From Kitasatospora gansuensis (GTDB taxonomy: Bacteria > Actinomycetota > Actinomycetes > Streptomycetales > Streptomycetaceae): a DNA stretch of 64,000 bases. The notes below the pieces were generated by a model. The model was not told where the DNA came from. It saw only the letters and a list, made by a program, of their open reading frames with translations, and made no database searches. The position numbers and the translations under genes are program-made. Shown here one piece after another: positions 1 through 8,527 of the stretch. The stretch lies in the NCBI RefSeq assembly GCF_014203705.1, contig NZ_JACHJR010000001.1, positions 7,254,001 through 7,318,000 of the forward strand. The letters are read 5' to 3'. Every line of letters begins with the position of its first letter. Positions within the stretch are counted from its first letter, which is position 1.

Positions 1-29
1 TACCTGCTTCCCACACCCGGCTCGTGGGG

Positions 30-503
30 TCAGTCCTCGATCAGGTCGATCTCCCAGTTGGTGCGCTGGATCAGGGTGTCCACCTCGCGGATCTCCTTGG
101 CCATGACGTCCGCCTGGGCCCGGAGTTCGGCGACCGGCAGGGCGGAGAGGATCCTCAGCTCGGACCGCATCTGCCGTACGGCTCCCCGCTGGTCACGTCC
201 GGAGGCGGCGTCGGCGGCCGAGGTGATCACCGAGTGGCGCAGCCGCAGGACGTCCCGGCGGGCGAGGGCGTCGGTCAGGGTGCCGCCGCCCTCGATGATC
301 GCGGTGGAGTTGGTCCGGTTGATCTGACGGATCAGCCGCTCCAGCTCGTCCAGCACCTCGCCGGCCTGGGCCAGGACCTCCGCCGCGTTCTCGGCCGGTT
401 CCTCACCCTCCTGGTAGCGGGCACTGCCGACGACGCGCGTCCGCAACTGCTCCACCCGCCGCACCGCAGCCGCGCGCTGCGCGAGCGCTTCAGCCAGTTT
501 CAC
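30..503 (-). CDS. DIP1984 family protein
   Basis: The 157-residue product is soluble, highly charged and predicted to be almost entirely alpha-helical, with no signal peptide or membrane segment. It matches from memory the DIP1984 family of small actinobacterial helical proteins: an N-terminal MKLAEALAQRA, a central INRTN motif near residues 60-67, and a C-terminal IQRTNWEIDL. No biochemical role is established for this family. It starts at ATG and is read leftwards; nothing upstream links it to the sugar genes. It is a complete gene of normal family length. The long reading on the opposite strand through this region is antisense and was rejected. Family assignment is fairly sure, function unknown. 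Confidence 0.8.
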   Translation of the reverse strand: MKLAEALAQRAAAVRRVEQLRTRVVGSARYQEGEEPAENAAEVLAQAGEVLDELERLIRQINRTNSTAIIEGGGTLTDALARRDVLRLRHSVITSAADAASGRDQRGAVRQMRSELRILSALPVAELRAQADVMAKEIREVDTLIQRTNWEIDLIED

Positions 504-710
504 CGCGTCATCACCTCAGACGTCCTTGATCGTCCGGCAAGTATGCACGTCCTGCGGGGGAACAGACGTGATCGTTTCCCGGCACCTCGTGTCGCAGGGG
601 CATGTGATGCTGCCAAGCAGCAAGGAATGGCAGCGGACGACAGGGGCGGATGGGATGGGATTCGAGGGCCAGGTCTGGCGACTGGTGCAGAGGATGACGG
701 TGATCACACC

Positions 711-1247
711 GTGAACGATTCGACGACACCTCTGAACAGTGGCGCTGACCCCGGCCTGCCGGTGATGACGTGGGGGCGGTTCTGGCAGCTCGTCGAGGTT
801 CTCGGCGGCGAGGCCGGCACTGAGACGTGTCAGGGTTTCGAAGAGGCCTGCGCGCGCCTGACGGAGACGCTTTCGCGCGAGCCGGTGGGCCAGATCATCG
901 GCTTTGGTGAGCGTCTCGCGGAAGCTCTCTACCGGTTGGACCAAGCGGACTTCGGCACACAGCCCGTCCTCGGGATGGCAGGGCCCGACGGTTCGCCGTT
1001 CCCGCAGTCGGACGACGGCTTCCTCTGCTCCCGGGCTGCCGTTGTGGCCGCCGGCCGCCAGGTATACGAGAGCATCTTCGGCCATCCGGAACGGTTCGCA
1101 CCGTTCACCGCACGACACTGCGAGGAGCTGCTCTACGTCCACGAGGAGGCATTCGAGCAGGTGACCGGGGCGGAGTGGGATCGCCTCACCCGCTACGACT
1201 ACGAGTCCTGCTCGAACAAGGACGGCTGGCCCGAGCTCGGTGGCTGA
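711..1247 (+). CDS. DUF4240 domain-containing protein
   Basis: The reading frame from GTG 711 gives 178 residues. The DUF4240 signature begins at MTWGRFWQLVE (residue 19; ATG 765 is an alternative start) and continues through a GFGERLAEALYRLD helix and a conserved FxARHCEELLYVHEEAFEQVTG segment, ending in DYESCSNKDGWP. The domain is found in many small soluble actinobacterial proteins of unknown function. I chose GTG 711 because the frame shows family-like composition only from here; no strong ribosome binding site decides between 711 and 765. The neighbour upstream is on the other strand and the next gene is convergent, so it is monocistronic. Confidence 0.7.
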   Translation: MNDSTTPLNSGADPGLPVMTWGRFWQLVEVLGGEAGTETCQGFEEACARLTETLSREPVGQIIGFGERLAEALYRLDQADFGTQPVLGMAGPDGSPFPQSDDGFLCSRAAVVAAGRQVYESIFGHPERFAPFTARHCEELLYVHEEAFEQVTGAEWDRLTRYDYESCSNKDGWPELGG

Positions 1248-1391
1248 GCAGCGTCGGTCGCAGAGCCGGTGACCATCCGGCCGGGCGGGAGGGGGTGTCG
1301 CTCGAGCCACAGGAGACGACGTACTGCTGGTACTGCTCAAGTGCCATGGGTATTCGCGGGGCCGGGGATTCAGCTGTTCCTGGCGGGCGTG

Positions 1392-1413
1392 GCCCCCGGC
1401 GGGTTCCGGGGGC
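1392..1413 (-). terminator. hairpin after sugar permease gene
   Basis: Eight-base arms GCCCCCGG (1392-1399) and CCGGGGGC (1406-1413) flank a six-base loop, just past the stop codon of the leftward ABC permease gene. It has no U-tract, as is usual for high-GC actinomycetes. It is likely the end of the transporter operon. Confidence 0.45.
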
Positions 1414-1420
1414 GGGCCCG

Positions 1421-2452
1421 TTACTCCTGCTTCTCGCCGGATGCGAAGCGGGAGATGATCAGCGCGACGATGATGATCGCGCCGTTGAGGAACTGGTTCC
1501 AGAGCGGGGGCACGCCCGCCAAGGTCATGACGTTGACGACCAGTTGGAGGGTCAGCACGCCGGTGAGGGCGCCGAAGAGGGTGCCGCGGCCGCCGTTGAG
1601 GCTGACGCCGCCGATGACGGTGGCGGCGAAGACCTGGAAGATCCAGCCGTTGCCCTGGTCGGCGGAGATGGAGCCGTAGTGGCCGGTGTAGAGGATGCCG
1701 GCGAAGGCGGCGAGCAGGCTGCCCAGGATGAGGACGATCCAGGTGATCCGGTCGACCCGGATGCCGGCGGCGCGGGCGGCCTCGGCGTTGCCGCCGATCG
1801 CGTAGAGGGCGCGGCCGTGCCGGAGCCAGGCGAGCGCGGAGCCGGCGATCAGGAAGAGCAGGGCACAGATCCAGATCGCGGCGGGGACGCCGAGCCAGCT
1901 GGTGCGGCCGAGGTACGTGAAGGAGCTCGGCAGGTTGACGATCGACTGGCCCTCGGAGATGGCGACCTGGAGGCCGCGCAGCAGGGTGAGTGCGCCGAGG
2001 GTGACGATGAATCCGTTCAGGCGCAGCTTGAGGATGAGGAAGCCGTTGACCGCCCCGATCAGCGCGCCGACCAGCAGACAGAGCGGGATGGCGGACCAAC
2101 CGGGAAAGAGGCCAAGGCCGTTGAAGCGTGCGCCGTGGTCGGGCAGCACCAGCCAGACCGCGATGACCGGGGCCACGCCGATGGTGGACTCCAGTGAGAG
2201 GTCCATCCGGGCGGCGATCAGGATCAGCGCCTCGGCCAGGACCAGCAGGCTCAGCTCGGTGGCCTGCTGGCCGACGCCGAGCAGGTTGTCGGAGGTGAGG
2301 AAGGCGGGCGAGACGATGAAGCCGATCACGCCCAGCACCAGCAGGACCGGGACGAGGGAGAGGTCGCGGTAGCGCGCCAGGCTGAAGCGGGGGCGGGCGG
2401 GCGCGGGGACGGCGGTGGTCACGTGTGCGCTGACCTCAGTGGTGGGAGACAT
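1421..2452 (-). CDS. CUT2 (ribose/xylose-type) sugar ABC transporter permease
   Basis: The 343-residue, highly hydrophobic protein has a short polar N-terminus (about 1-28) and roughly nine or ten membrane segments, typical of BPD_transp_2 permeases of the RbsC/YtfT type. The cytoplasmic GGNAEAARAAGI loop, which contacts the ATPase, is present near residues 225-236. It forms the membrane channel for the ATPase and binding protein encoded upstream. Its ATG overlaps the ATPase gene by 17 bp, showing translational coupling. Because the operon lies divergent from L-fucose catabolic genes and shares an operator with them, a 6-deoxyhexose such as L-fucose is the likely substrate; the sequence alone does not prove this. 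The last gene of the operon is followed by a hairpin. Confidence 0.88.
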   Translation of the reverse strand: MSPTTEVSAHVTTAVPAPARPRFSLARYRDLSLVPVLLVLGVIGFIVSPAFLTSDNLLGVGQQATELSLLVLAEALILIAARMDLSLESTIGVAPVIAVWLVLPDHGARFNGLGLFPGWSAIPLCLLVGALIGAVNGFLILKLRLNGFIVTLGALTLLRGLQVAISEGQSIVNLPSSFTYLGRTSWLGVPAAIWICALLFLIAGSALAWLRHGRALYAIGGNAEAARAAGIRVDRITWIVLILGSLLAAFAGILYTGHYGSISADQGNGWIFQVFAATVIGGVSLNGGRGTLFGALTGVLTLQLVVNVMTLAGVPPLWNQFLNGAIIIVALIISRFASGEKQE

Positions 2453-3992
2453 GGCTTTCCTTCGTGTCGGTCGGGCCGGTCATGCCCTCCATGGCTGAGA
2501 CCAGTTCTTCGTCGCTCCAGCCGGGTGCGAACTCGGCGACCACGCGGCCGTGGAACATGGCCAGGACGCGGTCGCAGACCCGCAGGTCGTCGAGTTCGTC
2601 GGAGACGATCAGGGCGGTCTTTCCGGCGTCGGCGACCTGGCGGACAGTGCCGAGCAGGGATTCCTTGGACTTGATGTCGACGCCGTTGGTGGGGCGGATC
2701 GCCACCAGTACGTGCGGCTCGGTGGCCAGCGCCCGGGCGATGACCACCTTCTGCTGGTTGCCGCCGGACAGCGCGGAGACCGGGGTCGAGGGCCCGGGCG
2801 TCTTGATGTCGAGGTCGGCGATCATCCGCTCGGCGAAGGCCCGGGTCCGGGAGGGCAGCACCGTGCCGAACGGGCCGAGCTGGTCACCGACCGTCAGGGT
2901 GGCGTTCTCGGCGACGCTGCGCTGCGGGATGAGGCCCTGGATGTGCCGGTCCTCGGGGACGAAGCCGATGCCCGCCGCGAGGGCGGCGGGGACCCTGCCG
3001 GTACGTACCGGCCGGCCCGCGACGGTGACCGTCCCGGATTGGGGGCGGTGCAGCCCGGCGAGGGTCTCGCCGAGCTGGACGTTCCCGCTGGCGGCCGCGC
3101 CGGCCAGGCCGACCACCTCGCCGGGACGGGCGGTCAGGGCGAAGTCCTGGTAGGAGCCGGTCAGGCTGAGCCCCGCGACCTCCAACAAGGGTGTGCTGTC
3201 CAGGTCTTGACGGTCCGTCACCGACCAGGCGGGTTCGCCGTTCCGGGTGCTCTCGCCGGTCATCGCCTCCACCAGGGCCTGTTGGCCGAGTTCGGCGACC
3301 GGGGCGGTGACGATGTGCCGGGCGTCCCGGTAGACCGTGACGGTGGTGCAGAGGTCGTAGACCTCCTGGAGGTGGTGCGAGATGAACAGAAAGGCGACGC
3401 CCTGCTGTTGGAGCGAGCGCAGCTTGTCGAAGAGCTTCTCGATGCCGTGGGCGTCGAGTTTGGCGGTGGGCTCGTCCAGGATGATGAACCGGGCGCCGAA
3501 CGAGAGTGCGCGGGCGATCTCGACGAACTGGCGCTGTTCGACGGTGAGTTCACCGGCGCGCGCGGTCGGGTCGACGTCCACGCCGTACTCGGCGAGCAGT
3601 TCGCCGGCCCGCCGGCGCAGCTGCTTCCAGCTGATCGGGCGCAGCGCGCGGGTGCTCTGCCGGTCGAGGAAGAGATTCTCGGCGACGGTGAGCGCGGGGA
3701 TGATGGTGGAGCGCTGGTAGACGCAGGCCACCCGGGACCGCCAGGCGTCGGTGTCGCCGGGCGCGGGAGCCGGCTCGCCGTTGAAGCGCAGCGTGCCGGT
3801 GTCGGGGTTCTGCAGCCCGGTGAGGATCGAGACGAGGGTGGACTTGCCGGCGCCGTTGCGGCCGACCAGTGCGTGCGACTCGCCGGGCGCGACCGAGATG
3901 CGGGCGTCGCTGAGTGCGACGGTGGCGCCGAAGCGCTTGCTGATCCCGTCGGCCTCGACGACGGGGCCCCGGGCGGGGCTGGGGTCCGCCAT
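2436..3992 (-). CDS. CUT2 sugar ABC transporter ATP-binding protein (two nucleotide-binding domains)
   Basis: The 518-residue RbsA/XylG/MglA-type protein has tandem ATPase domains. The first is canonical: Walker A GRNGAGKST at residues 44-52, a LTVEQRQFVEIARAL signature, and Walker B ILDEPTAKLD. The second keeps a strong LSGGNQQKVVIARAL signature, but its Walker A region is GAAASGNVQL and its Walker B reads VLVAIRPTNGVD. The usual LDEPT aspartate and catalytic glutamate are therefore missing. Loss of activity in one half is common in this family, but replacement of both acidic residues is marked. The ATG follows a GAAAGGACC ribosome binding site. The gene sits between the binding-protein and permease genes and energises uptake of the same sugar. 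Confidence 0.9.
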   Translation of the reverse strand: MADPSPARGPVVEADGISKRFGATVALSDARISVAPGESHALVGRNGAGKSTLVSILTGLQNPDTGTLRFNGEPAPAPGDTDAWRSRVACVYQRSTIIPALTVAENLFLDRQSTRALRPISWKQLRRRAGELLAEYGVDVDPTARAGELTVEQRQFVEIARALSFGARFIILDEPTAKLDAHGIEKLFDKLRSLQQQGVAFLFISHHLQEVYDLCTTVTVYRDARHIVTAPVAELGQQALVEAMTGESTRNGEPAWSVTDRQDLDSTPLLEVAGLSLTGSYQDFALTARPGEVVGLAGAAASGNVQLGETLAGLHRPQSGTVTVAGRPVRTGRVPAALAAGIGFVPEDRHIQGLIPQRSVAENATLTVGDQLGPFGTVLPSRTRAFAERMIADLDIKTPGPSTPVSALSGGNQQKVVIARALATEPHVLVAIRPTNGVDIKSKESLLGTVRQVADAGKTALIVSDELDDLRVCDRVLAMFHGRVVAEFAPGWSDEELVSAMEGMTGPTDTKESHVSHH

Positions 3993-4022
3993 GGCGGGGT
4001 CCTTTCACATCACAGAGCGAGC

Positions 4023-4069
4023 CCCGTGAGCGGCGGCGGCGGCTGGGGAACCGGTCCGCCGCTCACGGG
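4023..4069 (-). terminator. intra-operon hairpin between binding-protein and ATPase genes
   Basis: Perfect 14-base arms CCCGTGAGCGGCGG (4023-4036) and CCGCCGCTCACGGG (4056-4069) with a 19-base loop lie in the 87-bp gap after the solute-binding-protein gene. In transporter operons such hairpins protect or partly terminate the upstream message so the binding protein is made in excess over the membrane parts. That role is inferred. Confidence 0.6.
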
Positions 4070-4079
4070 AGTTGGTGGG

Positions 4080-5132
4080 TTACTTGCTGACGTTGTTGCC
4101 CCACAGGGCCTTGTCGTCGACGTTGTCCTTGGTGACCAGCGGGGCGGGGAGCTGGTCCTCCAGGCCGTTGGGCAGCTGGATGATCGTCGAGTCGTGGTCG
4201 GTGGCACCGGGCTGGAAGGTCTTGCCCTCGGCGGCGGCGTTGGCGTAGTACAGCGCGTACTTGGCGTACAGGTCGGCGGGCTGGGAGATGGTCGCGTCGA
4301 TGTCGCCCTTGCGGATCGCGTCGAACTCCTGCGGGATGCCGTCGTTGGAGACGATGGTGATGTGGCCGGGCTGCCCGGCGGGCTTGAGCAGGCCCTTCTG
4401 CTGGAGCAGGGCGAGGGTCGGCTGCAGGAAGACGCCGCCGGCCTGCATGTAGATGCCGTTCAGGTCCGGGTTGGCGGCCAGGGTGGACTGGAGCTTGGCG
4501 GAGGCGACGTCGCCCTTCCAGTCGGTGGCCAGCTCGATCACCTGGATGCCGGGGAACTTGTCCTTCATACAGGAGGCGAACGCCTCCGAGCGGTCGCGCC
4601 CGTTGATGGAGCTCAGCGCGCCCTGGAACTCGGCCACCTTGCCCTTGCCGCCGAGCTGCTTGCCGAGGAACTCGCAGGCCTTGGAGCCGTACGCCTTGTT
4701 GTCGGCGCGCACCACCATGTAGACGTTGCCCTTGTCGGGGCGGGTGTCGACGCTGACCACCGGGATCTTCTTGCCGGCCAGGCTCTCCAGGGTGGAGGCG
4801 ATCGCGCCGGTGTCCTGCGGGGCCATCACGACGGCCTTGGCGCCGGTGTTCTGGAACACCTGGACGTTGGCGACCAGCTTGGTGACGTCGTTCTGCGAGT
4901 TGCTGACCGGCAGGGTGTTCAGGCCCTGGGAGGTGGCGCCCTGCTTGATGTACTGCGCGTAGGAGTTCCAGAAGTCGGAGTCGGCGCGCGGCAGATCGAT
5001 GCCGATGGCCGGCTTTCCGCCACCGGCGGTGGCGGACGCCGCGTCGCTGCCGCGGTTGCAGGCCGTGGCGAACCCCGCCAGGAGGACCGCGGCGGCGGCG
5101 GTGGCCGCGATTCTGGATGAGCGAGCCTTCAT
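4080..5132 (-). CDS. sugar ABC transporter substrate-binding lipoprotein (Peripla_BP_4)
   Basis: The 350-residue protein has an N-terminal signal with a lipobox-like LLAGFATAC ending at Cys25. The mature two-lobe periplasmic-binding-protein fold starts with KPAIGIDLPRADSDFWNSY. Landmarks of the RbsB/XylF/Peripla_BP_4 class are an NSQNDVTKLVANVQVF segment, GAKAVVMAPQDTGAI, and a hinge-proximal IVSNDGIPQEFDAI. The lipobox has A rather than L at -3, so lipidation is probable rather than certain. It is the first gene of the operon and is followed by a hairpin that would favour its overproduction. Its promoter carries a CATCCGATG operator identical to the one before the divergent fucose operon, so L-fucose or a related sugar is the probable ligand. 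Confidence 0.88.
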   Translation of the reverse strand: MKARSSRIAATAAAAVLLAGFATACNRGSDAASATAGGGKPAIGIDLPRADSDFWNSYAQYIKQGATSQGLNTLPVSNSQNDVTKLVANVQVFQNTGAKAVVMAPQDTGAIASTLESLAGKKIPVVSVDTRPDKGNVYMVVRADNKAYGSKACEFLGKQLGGKGKVAEFQGALSSINGRDRSEAFASCMKDKFPGIQVIELATDWKGDVASAKLQSTLAANPDLNGIYMQAGGVFLQPTLALLQQKGLLKPAGQPGHITIVSNDGIPQEFDAIRKGDIDATISQPADLYAKYALYYANAAAEGKTFQPGATDHDSTIIQLPNGLEDQLPAPLVTKDNVDDKALWGNNVSK

Positions 5133-5310
5133 GGTGCTGGTCTCCTTGACTGGGGCCCCTGCTGCTGAGGGGGGCTGGTACGGCGGAACGGTGAGCCTCC
5201 CCGCAGGGCGGAGTGGAACCGGCTTCCCGGCCGGCCCTCAACCAGGAGAGAGGCCGGTTCCTGCACGGTCACGGGTGGCACAGCGCACCCGGACCGCGTC
5301 TTCCCGCAGT

Positions 5311-5364
5311 CATCGGATGGATTGCGGTAACGAGGACGATATGAGCCGGATACCTGGCTGACAA
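5311..5364 (-). promoter_or_regulatory. promoter and CATCCGATG operator of the sugar ABC operon
   Basis: On the minus strand a TTGTCA -35 (5359-5364) is separated by 17 bp from a TATCGT -10 (5336-5341). The nonamer CATCCGATG follows 16 bp after the -10, occupying 5311-5319 (plus strand CATCGGATG). This position just past the expected transcription start is typical for a repressor site. The mirrored arrangement before the divergent operon supports the call. Confidence 0.6.
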
Positions 5365-5494
5365 GAGGGAGGAGCGGACCAATCTCAATACGTGCCGCCC
5401 AGGGTTGGCGCCACTGGGGAGGGACGGTCGCCCCCTCTGAGCAGCGCATCACTGCAGGATGACCCCGAGTGGCCAGCAAACATCGGAGGACTTC

Positions 5495-5547
5495 TTGCCA
5501 GAAGAGCCCGGCGCTCGTATGGTCGGGGCGAGATAAATCATCCGATG
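5495..5547 (+). promoter_or_regulatory. promoter and CATCCGATG operator of the fucose catabolic operon
   Basis: TTGCCA (5495-5500), a 17-bp spacer and TATGGT (5518-5523) form a vegetative-type promoter. CATCCGATG (5539-5547) lies 15 bp after the -10, almost the same spacing as in the divergent ABC promoter. An 8-of-9 match, CATCGGAGG (5481-5489), lies just before the -35. The rest of the 442-bp gap between the two operons contains no gene that I can support. Confidence 0.6.
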
Positions 5548-5574
5548 TGTGGGACGGACGACGGGAGGCAGGGC

Positions 5575-6426
5575 ATGAAGCTGCTGCGTATCGGGGCACC
5601 GGGGGAAGAGGTCCCGGCGGTTCTCGGTGAGGACGGGCGGGCTTTCGCCCTCTCGGCACTGACCGGCGACATCGACGGGGCGTTCCTCGCCGAGGGCGGG
5701 ATCGACCGGGTCCGGGCGGCGCTGGCCGAGGGCTTGCTGCCCGCCGTGGACACGACCGGTATACGGGTCGGTGCGCCGATTGCCCGGCCGGGCAAGGTGG
5801 TGTGCGTCGGTCTGAACTACCGTGACCACGCGGAGGAGACCGGGGCGGCTGTGCCGGAGCGGCCGGTGGTGTTCATGAAGGATCCGGCGACCGTGGTCGG
5901 CCCGTATGACGGGGTGTTGATTCCGCGTGGTTCGGTGAAGACGGACTGGGAGGTGGAGCTCGCGGTCGTGATCGGCCGGCAGGCCCGCTACCTGGCGGAC
6001 CCGGCCGAGGCATCCGATCACATCGCGGGCTTCGCGATCAGCAACGATGTCTCCGAGCGGGAGTTCCAGTTGGAGTTCTCCGGACAGTGGGACATCGGCA
6101 AGTCCTGCGAGACCTTCAACCCGCTCGGGCCCTGGCTGGTCACCCCGGACGAGGCCGGCGACCCGCAGGCGCTCGGCCTGCGCCTGGCCGTGAACGGCGA
6201 GAGCCGCCAGAACGGCAACACCAAGAACATGATCTTCGACGTCGCGTACCTGGTCTGGTACCTCAGCCAGTACATGGTGCTCAACCCCGGCGACGTCATC
6301 AACACCGGCACCCCGGCCGGTGTGGCCCTGGGTCTGCCCGGCACCCCTTACCTGCGCGCCGGTGACACCGTCGAGCTGACGATCGACGGTCTCGGCACCC
6401 AGCGCCAGACCTTCTCCAACGCGTGA
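5575..6426 (+). CDS. FAH-family 2,4-diketo-3-deoxy-L-fuconate hydrolase (probable)
   Basis: The 283-residue protein belongs to the fumarylacetoacetate hydrolase family. Metal-binding acidic residues are visible in DWEVELAVVIG (Glu126, Glu128) and SNDVSERE (Asp158), with the family motifs VGLNYRDHAEE (78-88) and VINTGTPAGV (241-250). In the non-phosphorylating fucose route, FAH enzymes split 2,4-diketo-3-deoxy-L-fuconate into pyruvate and L-lactate. The immediately following dehydratase, SDR and lactate-oxidation genes fit exactly this step. ATG 5575 is chosen because GGGAGGC lies just upstream and because the family alignment begins at MKLLRIG. It is the first gene of an eight-gene operon controlled by the CATCCGATG promoter. 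An acylpyruvase acting on another deoxysugar acid remains possible. Confidence 0.85.
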   Translation: MKLLRIGAPGEEVPAVLGEDGRAFALSALTGDIDGAFLAEGGIDRVRAALAEGLLPAVDTTGIRVGAPIARPGKVVCVGLNYRDHAEETGAAVPERPVVFMKDPATVVGPYDGVLIPRGSVKTDWEVELAVVIGRQARYLADPAEASDHIAGFAISNDVSEREFQLEFSGQWDIGKSCETFNPLGPWLVTPDEAGDPQALGLRLAVNGESRQNGNTKNMIFDVAYLVWYLSQYMVLNPGDVINTGTPAGVALGLPGTPYLRAGDTVELTIDGLGTQRQTFSNA

Positions 6427-6437
6427 AAGGCACTGAG

Positions 6438-7769
6438 TTGTCCGTTACCACCGCGCGGATCACCGCCGTCGACACCTATGACATCCGCTTCCCCACCTCG
6501 CGGGAGCTGGACGGGTCCGACGCGATGAACCCCGACCCCGACTACTCCGCCGCCTACGTCGTCCTGCGCACCTCGGCGGGCGGTCACGAGGGCCACGGGT
6601 TCAGCTTCACCATCGGCCGCGGCAACGACGTGCAGGTCGCCGCCATCGACGCGCTGCGCCCGCACATCCTCGGACGCCCCGTCAGCGACCTGTGCGACGA
6701 CCCCGGATCGCTCTACCGCGACCTGATCGGCGACAGCCAGCTGCGCTGGCTCGGCCCCGAGAAGGGCGTGATGCACATGGCGATCGGCGCCGTGGTCAAC
6801 GCGGTGTGGGACCTCGCCGCCAAGCGCGAGGGCAAGCCGCTGTGGCAGCTGCTGGCCGACGCCGAACCCGAATGGCTGGTCTCCCAGGTCGACTTCCGCT
6901 ACATCGCGGACGCGCTGACCCCCGGCGAGGCCCTGGAACTGCTCCGCACGGGCAAGCAGGGCGCTCCCGAGCGAGCAGCCGAGCTGCTGCGCCGGGGCTA
7001 CCCCGCCTACACCACCTCACCCGGCTGGCTCGGCTACAGCGACGAGAAGCTCACCCGGCTGGCGAAGCAGGCGGTCGCCGACGGCTTCACCCAGATCAAG
7101 CTGAAGGTCGGCGCGGACCTCGAGGACGACATCCGCCGCTGCCGCGCCGCCCGCGAGGCCGTCGGGCCGGACATCCGGATGGCGATCGACGCCAACCAGC
7201 GCTGGAACGTCGGCGAGGCGATCGAGTGGACCAACGCGCTCGCGGAGTTCGACCCGTACTGGATCGAGGAGCCCACCAGCCCGGACGACATCCTCGGCCA
7301 CGCCACCGTCCGACGGGGCGTCAGCCCGGTCAAGGTCGCCACCGGCGAGCACGTGCAGAACCGGATCGTCTTCAAGCAGCTCCTGCAGGCCGAGGCGATC
7401 GACATCCTGCAGCTCGACTCGGCCCGGGTGGCCGGGGTGAACGAGAACCTCGCCATCCTGCTGCTCGCGGCCAAGTTCGGCGTGCCGGTCTGCCCGCACG
7501 CGGGCGGGGTGGGCTTGTGCGAGCTGGTCCAGCACCTGTCGATGTTCGACTACGTCGCGCTCACCGGCACCACCGAGAACCGGGTGATCGAGTTCGTCGA
7601 TCACCTGCACCAGCACTTCCTCGACCCGGTGGTGATCAGCGCCGGCCACTACCGGGCACCCATCGAGCCCGGGTTCTCCGCCGCCATGCACCAGGCCGCC
7701 ATCGACACCTTCACGTACCCCGACGGAGCGTTCTGGGTCGCCGACCGCGCCGAGGGGGACCAGGGATGA
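6438..7769 (+). CDS. L-fuconate dehydratase (enolase superfamily)
   Basis: The protein has 443 residues from TTG 6438. It is a mandelate-racemase-like enolase-superfamily member with the KLKVG lysine motif, the metal-ligand strands MAIDANQRW, WIEEPT and ATGEHV, and a catalytic-histidine loop PHAGGVG. The N-terminus (TAVDTYDIRFPTSRELDGSDAM) and the length match the FucD group, which dehydrates L-fuconate to 2-keto-3-deoxy-L-fuconate. The start is uncertain: GTG 6423 overlaps the previous stop, but GAAAGG at 6425-6430 is correctly placed for TTG 6438. The gene is translationally coupled to its neighbours. Specificity for fuconate rather than a related aldonate is inferred from overall similarity and the pathway context. 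Confidence 0.88.
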   Translation: MSVTTARITAVDTYDIRFPTSRELDGSDAMNPDPDYSAAYVVLRTSAGGHEGHGFSFTIGRGNDVQVAAIDALRPHILGRPVSDLCDDPGSLYRDLIGDSQLRWLGPEKGVMHMAIGAVVNAVWDLAAKREGKPLWQLLADAEPEWLVSQVDFRYIADALTPGEALELLRTGKQGAPERAAELLRRGYPAYTTSPGWLGYSDEKLTRLAKQAVADGFTQIKLKVGADLEDDIRRCRAAREAVGPDIRMAIDANQRWNVGEAIEWTNALAEFDPYWIEEPTSPDDILGHATVRRGVSPVKVATGEHVQNRIVFKQLLQAEAIDILQLDSARVAGVNENLAILLLAAKFGVPVCPHAGGVGLCELVQHLSMFDYVALTGTTENRVIEFVDHLHQHFLDPVVISAGHYRAPIEPGFSAAMHQAAIDTFTYPDGAFWVADRAEGDQG

Positions 7770-8527
7770 CCGGGGAGCTCGCCGGGCTCACCGCCCTGGT
7801 CACCGGCGGTGCCTCCGGCATCGGCCTCGCCACCGCCTCCCTCCTGGCGGAACGCGGCGCGGACGTCGCGGTCCTGGACCTCGACCCCAGCGGCGCCCAC
7901 CCCCCGCTGCGCGGCTTCACCGCCGACGTCTCCGACGACGAGTCGGTGCGCGCGGCCGTCGCTGCGGCGGCCGAGGCGCTGGGTGGGATCGACATCCTGG
8001 TCAACAACGCGGGCATCGGCGCGATCGGGACGGTGGAGGACAACGACGACGAGCAGTGGCTGCGGGTACTGGACGTCAACCTGCTCGGCCTGGTCCGCAC
8101 GACTCGCGCCGCCCTGCCGCACCTGCGCCGCTCCACCTGCGCCGCCGTGGTCAACACCTGTTCGATCGCCGCGACGGCGGGGCTGCCGCAGCGGGCGTTG
8201 TACTCGGCGAGCAAGGGGGCGGTGCTGTCGCTGACGTTGGCGATGGCGGCGGACCACGTGCGGGAGGGTATCCGGGTCAACTGCGTCAATCCCGGTACGG
8301 TGGACACTCCTTGGGTGGGGCGGCTGCTTGGCGCGGCTGCCGACCCGGCCGGGGAGCGGGCTGCGCTGAATGCCCGTCAGCCGACGGGTCGTCTGGTCAG
8401 TGCGGAGGAGGTGGCCGCCGCGATCGTCTACCTGGCCTCCCCGGCGGCCGCCTCCATCACTGGCACCGCCCTCGCCGTTGACGGCGGCATGGCGGGGCTG
8501 CGACTGCGACCGGAGCCGAAGGCATGA
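7766..8527 (+). CDS. SDR dehydrogenase, probable 2-keto-3-deoxy-L-fuconate dehydrogenase
   Basis: The 253-residue classical short-chain dehydrogenase has the cofactor motif TGGASGIG near residues 13-20, NNAG after DILV, the active-site YSASK pair, and the C-terminal ITGTALAVDGGM. An acidic DLD after the second strand suggests NAD rather than NADP. In the fucose pathway this enzyme oxidises 2-keto-3-deoxy-L-fuconate to the 2,4-diketo acid cleaved by the FAH hydrolase encoded first in the operon. ATG 7766 overlaps the dehydratase stop by 4 bp, with AGGG immediately before it. The catalytic fold is certain; the exact substrate rests on operon context. Confidence 0.85.
   Translation: MTGELAGLTALVTGGASGIGLATASLLAERGADVAVLDLDPSGAHPPLRGFTADVSDDESVRAAVAAAAEALGGIDILVNNAGIGAIGTVEDNDDEQWLRVLDVNLLGLVRTTRAALPHLRRSTCAAVVNTCSIAATAGLPQRALYSASKGAVLSLTLAMAADHVREGIRVNCVNPGTVDTPWVGRLLGAAADPAGERAALNARQPTGRLVSAEEVAAAIVYLASPAAASITGTALAVDGGMAGLRLRPEPKA

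Noticed and set aside
526..714. 62-codon plus-strand frame beginning MIVRQVCTSCGG
   Set aside because: It has a CxxC-like start but no ribosome binding site, no family similarity beyond a few residues and no support from codon pattern.
24..760. Long open plus-strand frame leading into the DUF4240 gene
   Set aside because: Its first 230 codons are the antisense of the DIP1984 gene and its upstream region, low-complexity and without family sequence. Only the part from about 711 is credible.
6008..6018. CATCCGATC inside the FAH gene as another operator
   Set aside because: It has one mismatch and lies inside coding sequence. With this GC content such 8-of-9 matches are expected by chance; another occurs in the IS982-like right end at 52953.
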